Assembly: GCA_945830055.1 (NCBI GenBank)
Contig: CALZXH010000021.1
Coordinates: forward strand, 1-32,886
From: an uncultured Prevotella sp.
Lineage (GTDB): Bacteria > Bacteroidota > Bacteroidia > Bacteroidales > Bacteroidaceae
DNA length: 32,886 bases
Direction: 5' to 3'
Positions 11,351-19,321 of the stretch are shown here, one piece after another (the first letter of the stretch is position 1; the number at the start of each line of letters is the position of its first letter). The translations under genes and the position numbers were made by a program. The notes under the pieces are model-generated. The model worked only from the letters and a program-made list of their open reading frames with translations, ran no database searches and was not told where the DNA came from.

Positions 11351-11754
11351 GGATGCTGTATCGTTGTACAATTACATTGCCTTAAGTGTATATTTCCAGA
11401 CAGTTATCCTTGTTACTTTATGACAGTCAAGCATCAGTCAAACAATCTAAGGGATAATAAACAACGTGAATTCGATGAATAACGAATCCATCTAACACAG
11501 GTAAAATAGGTAATAATCTCCGAAATCTATATACCAAAAGTATTGGGAATTAACCGTATTTTTGTAGCCGAGATGATACCTGTTAAAACTGCCAATAAAG
11601 TCTGTCTATTCGAGCTTTTCCGTATGAGCTGGGTGTTGTCTAAGCTGCCATATTGATGGCAACAATGGGAACTTCAGCCCAATCCTTTTTCATTAAAAAT
11701 GAGTTTATCGTTTAAATTGCAATTATGTACCTAAAAAAACGGAGAAAAAATTTA

Positions 11755-11783
11755 TTGAGTTTAGATTATTTTTAATACATTTG
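11755..11783 (+). promoter_or_regulatory. Candidate Bacteroidota-type promoter for the susC-like gene
   Basis: TACATTTG (-7 box TAnnTTTG) at 11776-11783, with TTG at 11755-11757 about 18 nt upstream; AT-rich context; implies a leader of about 190 nt before 11982. Confidence 0.6.
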
Positions 11784-11981
11784 CACCGAAAGTGTATCTC
11801 CAAGCATGAGATAATCTTTGTCTGACCCCTTGTTGGCATGATTTCGATACTTCGGATTTGCATCATCTTTACCGTATGTGGCCTATATATAATGTTTAAT
11901 GTGCGATTTCAGACGCCCATTGCAGGTCAGAGGGATAGAAATACATAGAAAAAGATTCTAAAACAAACCAAATATAATAAT

Positions 11982-14900
11982 ATGAAAAAACTCGCGAAGC
12001 ATTATTCGGGCATTCGCTTTACCAATGCCACCATGGCAGTGGGACTTACTGCACTTCTCTGCATGCCTCTTCAGGCAAATGCCGAGGAAAACTCTTCTGC
12101 AGCCCCCGTTGCCCAGGCGGTTCAGCAGAGCCGTACAGTGAAAGGACAAGTGGTTGATGAAATGGGAGAACCCATGATTGGCGTTACCGTGCGTGTAAAG
12201 GGTACCGGCAAGGGAACCATCACCGACCTGGACGGTAGATTTACCATTCAGGCAGAGGCAAACGCTACTCTTGAGATATCCTTTGTGGGGTACAAAACGC
12301 AGACTTTCAAGGCTTCCAAGACCAGCTACCAGTTGAAGATGGAACTGGACAACACCGGTTTGGACGAAGTAGTAGTTATCGGTTATGGTACCCAGAAGAA
12401 GCGCGACCTTACAGGTGCCATCACCTCCATCAAGAGTGAGGACATCACCGCAGCGCCGCTGCCCAACCCCATCGAGTCGCTTCAGGGAAAGGTGGCAGGT
12501 CTTGATATCACCCGTTCTTCTGGTCAGGCTGGTGCGTCGAGCAGTATTAAGCTGCGTGGTACACGTTCGCTCATGGCCTCGGAAGACGGCAATGATGCCC
12601 CGCTGGTGCTGGTGGACGGACTGCCCGGAAGCCTTTCTACACTGAATGCCAACGACATCGAGAGCATCGAGGTGCTCAAGGATGCCGCTTCGACCGCTGT
12701 CTATGGTTCTTCAGGAGCCAATGGTGTGATTATCGTTACCACCAAAGGTGGAAAAGAGGGCAAGGCAAAGGTGAGCCTCAATGCCTATCTCGGTATCAAC
12801 GGCTGGTCCACGGTGCCTGAGGTGTACCACGGAGATTCGTTCTTCAACCTGGCACGCACCGCGCAGCAACAGTCTGGCCACTACATTTCCGATGAAGAGG
12901 TGTACAACCAGGAGGTCTATCAGGCTTTGCTCGCAGGCAAGGACATCGACTGGGCAGATGCCCTGTTGCGCACCGGCATCACCCAGAACTATTCGCTCTC
13001 GGTGAGTGGTGGTACGGAGAAGACCAAGGCGTATATGTCGCTCAACTTCTCGGGTGAAGACGGACAGTATGTCAACGACAACTACCGCGTGTACTCCACC
13101 AATATCAAGATAGACCACCAGTTGCGCAGCTGGCTTACCATCGGTACCAATATCCAGGGCAGCTTCACCCACAAGAACAGCGCGTATGCCAAACTGGAGA
13201 ATGCCCTGATTTCGCGCCCCATCGGTTCGCTCTATGACGACGAGGGCAATGTGAATGCCTTCCCTGTTGCTGGTGATGCCTCTACGGTGAGCCTGTTGCT
13301 CAACAACCACAGCAACTACCGCAACAACAGCCAGAACACCAATATCTATCTGAATCCCTACATCCGCATCAACCCCATCAAGGGACTTACCTTTGAGAGC
13401 CGCCTCAGTCTGGCACTCTCCTACAGCAAGGCCAACAGGTTCCAGGGCATCGGATCGTACCAGTATTATGATGCCAACCGCTCTGCCGACGGTGTCAGCA
13501 CCAATGCCAACGTTACCGCCTCGGTGGCAAACACCAACGCCTACAACTACAAGTGGGAGAACATCCTGACCTATAACTTCAAACTTGGCGAAGACCATGA
13601 CTTCACCGTGACCGGTGTTACCTCATGGAACCACAACCGCCGCGAATACACCTATGCCGGTTCCAACACCATCACCGCCAATGAATACCTGTGGCACAAA
13701 CTCGATGCCGGACAGAACCAGAACGCACAGTCATGGTACAGGATGTCCAAGGGGATGGGCTTCGTGGGCCGTCTCACCTATTCCTATCAGGGCAAGTACC
13801 TGGCATCCGCATCCGTGCGTCACGACGGTTCTTCACGCCTTGCCAAGGACAACCGTTGGGACACCTTCCCCGCTTTCTCCTTGGGATGGCGCATTTCTGA
13901 GGAGGGCTTCATGAAGAGCACCCGCGGATGGCTCGACAACCTGAAACTGCGTGTAGGCTGGGGTGTCACGGGTACCGCCTCTATCTCAGAATACCAGACC
14001 CAGTCGGAGCTGGAGCAGTCATACATGATATTGGGTAACCAGACCCTCGTATCCTACAGCTATCCACAGGGCATCGTTGACCCGAATCTGGGTTGGGAGA
14101 AATCATATAACACCAATATTGGTCTGGATGCCAACTTCCTTGGCGGACGCATCGAGCTGAACGCTGACTATTACTACACCAAGACCAAGGACATCATCTG
14201 GACCAGTCTGGTTCCTGTGACCAACGGCGGCTACAATTCAAGCAGCCAGTACACCGTGACCACCAACATCTGTGAGTCGCAAAACAAGGGTCTGGAACTC
14301 TCGCTTACCGGTCGTCCGTTCGTGGCACGCAAGGAGGGAGACTTCAGCTGGACCATCAACGCCACCTATACCAAGAGCAGTGAGAAACTGACCAAGTTTG
14401 CTGCCGAAGACGGTACTACCCAGTATATCAACGGCAACAAGATACTGAAAGAGGGCGAACCCATCAACTCATTCTATGACTATAAGCTCAACGGCACCTG
14501 GAAAACATCGGAGGCAGCCGAGGCTGCCATCTTCTATGCGCAGCCCGGTGACTTGAAGATTGACTGTCCTGACATCAGCCGTCAGGTGGATGCCGATGGT
14601 ACGGTATATTATGTGGGCAAGGATGCCGAGGGCAACGATGTGCGCTATGACGCCAGCAATCCTTATGACGCCACACAGGCCAAGCAGGTGCTGGGCCACC
14701 AGCAGCCCGACTGGACCATGGGTCTCAAGAACACCTTCACCTACAAGGGCTTCGACCTGTCGATATATCTCTACTGGCGCTTCGGACAGATGATCAACTA
14801 TAGTATGCTGGGACGCTACAATCCGCAGGGAACAAGCAACTTCCCCACCTACTTTGACTATTGGACTAAAGAGACCGGTGACGAGAACCATGTATATCCC

Positions 14901-15185
14901 GCCCTCAACTCCAACAAGCCTCTCAACAAGTACAGCGGATGGACCGGACTCACCTATGTGGACGGCTCTTTCTTCAAGGTAAAGAACATCACTCTGGGCT
15001 ACACCCTGCCCAAGAACTTCATCAAGAAACTCGGTATCGAGAACCTGCGTGTCTATGGCACCATCACCAACCCCTTCGTGGTGGCAAAGAGCAGTCTGCT
15101 GAAAGACTACGACCCGGAAATGGCAGGCAGTCTGGACTATCCTCTCACCAAGCAGATGGTATTCGGTGTGAATATGACGTTCTAA
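11982..15185 (+). CDS. SusC/RagA-family TonB-linked outer membrane protein
   Basis: 1067 aa; carboxypeptidase-D-like domain (VKGQVVDEMGEPMIGVTVRVKGTGKGTITDLDGRFTI), TonB-box-like DEVVVIGYGTQKKRDLTGAI, plug domain, C-terminal F. Confidence 0.97.
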   Translation: MKKLAKHYSGIRFTNATMAVGLTALLCMPLQANAEENSSAAPVAQAVQQSRTVKGQVVDEMGEPMIGVTVRVKGTGKGTITDLDGRFTIQAEANATLEISFVGYKTQTFKASKTSYQLKMELDNTGLDEVVVIGYGTQKKRDLTGAITSIKSEDITAAPLPNPIESLQGKVAGLDITRSSGQAGASSSIKLRGTRSLMASEDGNDAPLVLVDGLPGSLSTLNANDIESIEVLKDAASTAVYGSSGANGVIIVTTKGGKEGKAKVSLNAYLGINGWSTVPEVYHGDSFFNLARTAQQQSGHYISDEEVYNQEVYQALLAGKDIDWADALLRTGITQNYSLSVSGGTEKTKAYMSLNFSGEDGQYVNDNYRVYSTNIKIDHQLRSWLTIGTNIQGSFTHKNSAYAKLENALISRPIGSLYDDEGNVNAFPVAGDASTVSLLLNNHSNYRNNSQNTNIYLNPYIRINPIKGLTFESRLSLALSYSKANRFQGIGSYQYYDANRSADGVSTNANVTASVANTNAYNYKWENILTYNFKLGEDHDFTVTGVTSWNHNRREYTYAGSNTITANEYLWHKLDAGQNQNAQSWYRMSKGMGFVGRLTYSYQGKYLASASVRHDGSSRLAKDNRWDTFPAFSLGWRISEEGFMKSTRGWLDNLKLRVGWGVTGTASISEYQTQSELEQSYMILGNQTLVSYSYPQGIVDPNLGWEKSYNTNIGLDANFLGGRIELNADYYYTKTKDIIWTSLVPVTNGGYNSSSQYTVTTNICESQNKGLELSLTGRPFVARKEGDFSWTINATYTKSSEKLTKFAAEDGTTQYINGNKILKEGEPINSFYDYKLNGTWKTSEAAEAAIFYAQPGDLKIDCPDISRQVDADGTVYYVGKDAEGNDVRYDASNPYDATQAKQVLGHQQPDWTMGLKNTFTYKGFDLSIYLYWRFGQMINYSMLGRYNPQGTSNFPTYFDYWTKETGDENHVYPALNSNKPLNKYSGWTGLTYVDGSFFKVKNITLGYTLPKNFIKKLGIENLRVYGTITNPFVVAKSSLLKDYDPEMAGSLDYPLTKQMVFGVNMTF

Positions 15186-15219
15186 ATGCAACAATCCAAT
15201 GAATTCAAACCAACGAAAT

Positions 15220-17286
15220 ATGAAAAAGCAATTGATATATATGGCTGTCGGATTGGCGTGTGCCACCGGTCTGACATCATGCGAGCTCGATGAATACAAC
15301 CCCTCTGCAGGAGCTTCCACCATTGAGTCGTACAACACCTGGAAGGGTCTGCAGGCAAAATGTTACTCCACCCTGTACCACGAACTGTATTCCAAGAGCG
15401 ACTTCCTGTTCCTCTCAGAGTGCGGAACAGACCTGTGGCTCAATCCCGCTGCTACGGAATACTCCAAGGAGACAGTCTATTACACCGGATTAGGTGTGGA
15501 GCGCGGCGAGCCCAGCAAGGTATGGCAGCAGGCTTACTCCGTGATTGCCACCTGCAACAGCGTCATCCAGGAAGCAGGTAATGTGAGCAACGGGGATGCC
15601 AATGCCATCAGGATTCTCACTGCAGAGGCGAAGTGCATCCGTGCCTTCATGCACCTTACACTCGCCACCTACTTCGGTCCCATCCCCCTGTGTACCACAG
15701 AGGTGGGAGTGATGGACAAGGCTCCCGTGAGAAACTCGCTGGCCGAGGTATATCAGTCTATTACCACCGACTTGAAAGAGGCTGCTGCTGATCTGGAGGT
15801 GCAGCCGTATGAAGACAACTATGCCCGCGTTACCAAGAAGACTGCCCTTGGACTGCTGGCAAGGGCATACGCCCAGGGCGCAGGTGAGAACCTGAGTGAA
15901 GACGGCAAATCCTACTGGCAGCGTGCCAAGGAGGTGGCAGAGGACCTGATAGCCAACAGCAGTGCCTACGGCATGTACCTCTATCCCGATGTGTCTGACC
16001 TCTGGGCGACAGCCAACAACCGTAACAACAAGGAAGCGCTGTTCACTGCAGCCGGACTGGACGCTACCGGTGTGGATGCTGCCATGGCAGGCTACTACTT
16101 CAATGCCACCTGCTATCTTTACGGCTATACCCGTACCGATCCCAACTGTCTGCAGGACATATACACCACACAGAAGTCGCTCAACTATCTTCTCGGTTCC
16201 CACAACCAGGGTGGTGTGATGGCTCCCACCAAGCACGCCATCGATGTATATGGCGACTGGGACAAGCGCTATGAGAATACCTTCCTTACCGCTTTCGGTG
16301 CCTTCACCGAAGAGGGTGTTTCTTCCGTGGTGCGCAAGCGCATCAAACTCACCTCGTCCATGTGCAACCGCTATGGCATCAACCAGGCATACGTTGATAA
16401 GTACATCAATCCATGCGTGCATCTGAAGAGGGTAACCCAGCCGGGCGGTGAGCAGATAGTGGCAGTGGGTATGTACAAGAAAGGCGATCCTAATACCATC
16501 GAGCCTACCAAGAATCCTTTGGTGGTTGACATGCCCCTTGACAAGGACGACGACCGCTTCTCTATCTACCTGTCCAAGAATGACCTTGGCTATGCCGATC
16601 CCATTACTGACAGCGACGATGATGACGATGATGAGGATGAGACACCCGTCATTCCCAACGATGGCAAGGACGGAAAAGACCGTCGCCCCTACTTCTGCAT
16701 CAATATCAGCGAGCTCTTTGATGCCGACGGCAACTACCGTGAGAATGCCTATCGCTACCGTGAGGGGGCTCCCGCTACCAAGGCTAACCAGCTGTTCCCC
16801 TGTCTTATCAAGTACAACTGGGTGTTTGACGGAGCCACACGTCACTTGGGTAGCGACAACTATGACTTCCGCAATGGCGACATCTACATCATGCGTGCCG
16901 CAGAGGTGTATCTCATCGCCGCAGAGGCAAACGTGATGCTGGGCAATGCGGCTGCCGCCAAGCAGTACCTGAAACCGTTGCGCGACCGTGCCTGCCGTAC
17001 AGGTTATACCGTGCCCACAATCACCGACCCCACCGAGCAGGAAATTCTTGACGAGTATGCACGTGAGTTCTGCGGTGAGCACATGCGCTGGCCTGTACTG
17101 AAGCGTCACCGTGCATCTGGCTTGTTCAAGCAGGCATTGCAGAACTACAACAAGAAAGCTGCTGCAGGCTTCAACGAAGACATCCACTATTGCCGTCCTA
17201 TCCCGAAACTCTACCTCGACCAGATTTCCAATGCTGCCGAGTTCGGAGACAACGGTTATGGCTATATAGGCGTCAAGGGGTATTGA
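15220..17286 (+). CDS. SusD/RagB-family nutrient-binding lipoprotein
   Basis: Lipoprotein signal MKKQLIYMAVGLACATGLTSCELDEYNPS; RIMRAAEVYLIAAEA-type motif (IYIMRAAEVYLIAAEANVMLGN); directly after susC. Track start 15199; ATG at 15220 gives a cleaner signal peptide. Confidence 0.95.
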   Translation: MKKQLIYMAVGLACATGLTSCELDEYNPSAGASTIESYNTWKGLQAKCYSTLYHELYSKSDFLFLSECGTDLWLNPAATEYSKETVYYTGLGVERGEPSKVWQQAYSVIATCNSVIQEAGNVSNGDANAIRILTAEAKCIRAFMHLTLATYFGPIPLCTTEVGVMDKAPVRNSLAEVYQSITTDLKEAAADLEVQPYEDNYARVTKKTALGLLARAYAQGAGENLSEDGKSYWQRAKEVAEDLIANSSAYGMYLYPDVSDLWATANNRNNKEALFTAAGLDATGVDAAMAGYYFNATCYLYGYTRTDPNCLQDIYTTQKSLNYLLGSHNQGGVMAPTKHAIDVYGDWDKRYENTFLTAFGAFTEEGVSSVVRKRIKLTSSMCNRYGINQAYVDKYINPCVHLKRVTQPGGEQIVAVGMYKKGDPNTIEPTKNPLVVDMPLDKDDDRFSIYLSKNDLGYADPITDSDDDDDDEDETPVIPNDGKDGKDRRPYFCINISELFDADGNYRENAYRYREGAPATKANQLFPCLIKYNWVFDGATRHLGSDNYDFRNGDIYIMRAAEVYLIAAEANVMLGNAAAAKQYLKPLRDRACRTGYTVPTITDPTEQEILDEYAREFCGEHMRWPVLKRHRASGLFKQALQNYNKKAAAGFNEDIHYCRPIPKLYLDQISNAAEFGDNGYGYIGVKGY

Positions 17287-17295
17287 TCCCAAGCC

Positions 17296-17344
17296 CTCTC
17301 TTATCGGAGTGCAAGGACTTGCACCATGCACTCCGATGAGAGAG
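17296..17344 (+). terminator. Stem-loop after the susD-like gene
   Basis: CTCTCTTATCGGAGTGCA / TGCACTCCGATGAGAGAG (18-bp stem, one U-G wobble), 13-nt loop; no strong T tract, so processing or partial termination is possible. Confidence 0.6.
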
Positions 17345-17414
17345 TATTTACATAAGTATCGAAAACAAGAGAATCTCTATTTATTCAATCTATTATTAAC
17401 TTAAAACAAACAAC

Positions 17415-19034
17415 ATGAAAAAATTATTTACTTTTGTTGCAGCTGCCCTGATGTCGGCATCTGCATTCGCACAGGCACACTGTGAGTGGACTGTTGAACA
17501 GCTTCCCCAGCAGGTGTTTGCCGGTCAGGCTGCTGCTGTTGAGGCAGGATTTGTGACCATGTGGTGGGCTCCCGACACCAGCGAAGGCGGTGTGGGTGAT
17601 GCTGCTCCCGTGAAATGGATGGGTATGCCTGCTTGCGATCTGATCAACACCGCCAACATCAAGGTTTCTCTGCCTTTGGATTACAACTATGTGAGCGTAG
17701 GTAACAACAAGTACTCTGGCGTGAGCTATGCTTACAAGCTCATCATGGGTATGAACAACTCTACCCGCGACGGTATCGACCCGCTGAACTTTGCTGAGGG
17801 TTTGACCAACAACTCTTATATTCGCAAGTCTGGTAATGCAGACCAGAAGCCCGAAGGCTCTGAGACAGGTTATGTAATCAACGACGCCATCATCAAGATC
17901 AAGGTGAAGTCGGCCAACTATGGTGCCATCACACTTACCTACAACCGTGGTGGCAACAACTCTGCCATGTATGTGGTTGACTCTACCAAGACACGCAACA
18001 TTCTTTGGTCTGTGACCCGCTGCCCGGATGATAACGTGCAGAACCATGTGGCACGTTTCGGCGTGGAGCCCGGACATACCTATTATGTAATGGCTTCTGA
18101 GAAGGGTTCTGTAGAACTCTACGGCATCGAGTATGACGAGTGCACCGACGAGGATTATGAAGTGCTTGTTTCTGAGGCAAACAGCACCGACCTCTGGACT
18201 GCCGCACAGCTTCCCAACGAGGTGTTTGCCGGTCAGGCTGCTGCCGTTGCTGCCGGCTATACCACTATGTGGTGGGCACCCGACACCAGCGAAGGTGGTG
18301 TGGGTGATGCTGCTCCCGTGAAATGGATGGGTATGCCTGCTTGCGATCTGATCAACACCGCCAACATCAAGGTTTCTCTGCCTTTGGATTACAACTATGT
18401 GAGCGTAGGTAACAACAAGTACTCTGGCGTGAGCTATGCTTACAAGCTCATCATGGGTATGAACAACTCTACCCGCGACGGTATCGACCCGCTGAACTTT
18501 GCTGAGGGTTTGACCAACAACTCTTATATTCGCAAGTCTGGTAATGCAGACCAGAAGCCCGAAGGCTCTGAAACAGGTTATGTAATCAACGATGCCATCA
18601 TCAAGATCAACGTTCCTGCTGACGGTAATTATGGCCGCGTGATTCTGAACTACAACCGTGGTGGTAACAACTCTGCCATGTATGTGGTTGACTCTACCAA
18701 GACCAACCAGGTGCTGCAGACCACTACCCGTTGCCCGGACGATGCTGTGAAGACACATGCTGCCATCTTCAACGTACAGCCCAACCACACTTACTATGTA
18801 ATGGCTTCTGAAAAGGGTTCTGTAGAGCTCTACGCTATCGGTTACTGCTCTGCTGCAGATGCCAAGTATGCTGCATTGGGTACCTCTACCGGTATCAAGA
18901 CCATTGAGAGTGTGGCTAAATCTGCTGTGAACAACAACATGATTTACACCATCAGCGGTCGTATGGTAGGTACTAACAGAGACGCTCTGAGCAAGGGTCT
19001 CTACATCCAGAACGGCAAGAAGTTCGTGAAATAA
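17415..19034 (+). CDS. Secreted protein with two near-identical ~230-aa repeats and a T9SS-like C-terminal tail; function unknown
   Basis: Signal peptide MKKLFTFVAAALMSASAFAQ; repeated WTxxQLPxxVFAGQAAAVxAG...MASEKGSVELYxIxY; C-terminus IYTISGRMVGTNRDALSKGLYIQNGKKFVK. Confidence 0.85.
   Translation: MKKLFTFVAAALMSASAFAQAHCEWTVEQLPQQVFAGQAAAVEAGFVTMWWAPDTSEGGVGDAAPVKWMGMPACDLINTANIKVSLPLDYNYVSVGNNKYSGVSYAYKLIMGMNNSTRDGIDPLNFAEGLTNNSYIRKSGNADQKPEGSETGYVINDAIIKIKVKSANYGAITLTYNRGGNNSAMYVVDSTKTRNILWSVTRCPDDNVQNHVARFGVEPGHTYYVMASEKGSVELYGIEYDECTDEDYEVLVSEANSTDLWTAAQLPNEVFAGQAAAVAAGYTTMWWAPDTSEGGVGDAAPVKWMGMPACDLINTANIKVSLPLDYNYVSVGNNKYSGVSYAYKLIMGMNNSTRDGIDPLNFAEGLTNNSYIRKSGNADQKPEGSETGYVINDAIIKINVPADGNYGRVILNYNRGGNNSAMYVVDSTKTNQVLQTTTRCPDDAVKTHAAIFNVQPNHTYYVMASEKGSVELYAIGYCSAADAKYAALGTSTGIKTIESVAKSAVNNNMIYTISGRMVGTNRDALSKGLYIQNGKKFVK
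17571..17901 (+). repeat. Copy 1 of intragenic direct repeat core
   Basis: 331 bp aligned to 18279-18609 (offset 708 bp) with 3 mismatches by eye. Confidence 0.95.
18279..18609 (+). repeat. Copy 2 of intragenic direct repeat core
   Basis: See copy 1; the differences are synonymous (GGC/GGT, GAG/GAA, GAC/GAT). Confidence 0.95.
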
Positions 19035-19065
19035 TCAAGGTTTTACATACTACTTATTGTTCATG

Positions 19066-19100
19066 TCGGGTGCCTCATAACGGGGCACCCGATTCTTGTT
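19066..19100 (+). terminator. Rho-independent terminator
   Basis: TCGGGTGCC-TCATAACGG-GGCACCCGA followed by TTCTTGTT. Confidence 0.75.
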
Positions 19101-19226
19101 TGACCAGCAGTTTCTTCACTTCGATGTTTTGGAGGATAGCAATGCCATGTTACCGGTAAATCACCTGCTATCGGGTGGAAAAACTATCCGAAGTTGGGGG
19201 AATTTCTGTTTTTCTTTCCTGAAGAA

Positions 19227-19258
19227 TTGTGCGGATGAAGTAATTAGTGTTATATTTG
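19227..19258 (+). promoter_or_regulatory. Candidate promoter for the pectinase gene
   Basis: TATATTTG (TAnnTTTG) at 19251-19258, with TTG at 19227-19229. Confidence 0.55.
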
Positions 19259-19321
19259 CAGTGTCTTTGACTTATTTCCGGTGGGTTTTCAGTACCCACC
19301 TTCACCTAAAACATACACCTG

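Noticed and set aside
15490-17331. 613-aa minus-strand ORF antisense to the susD-like gene
   Set aside because: Low-complexity His/Val/Ile-rich composition with no recognisable domain, lying wholly opposite a convincing SusD; typical codon-bias shadow ORF.
17424-18788. 454-aa minus-strand ORF with internal repeats
   Set aside because: The repeats simply mirror the duplicated + strand gene; no start/RBS or promoter evidence.
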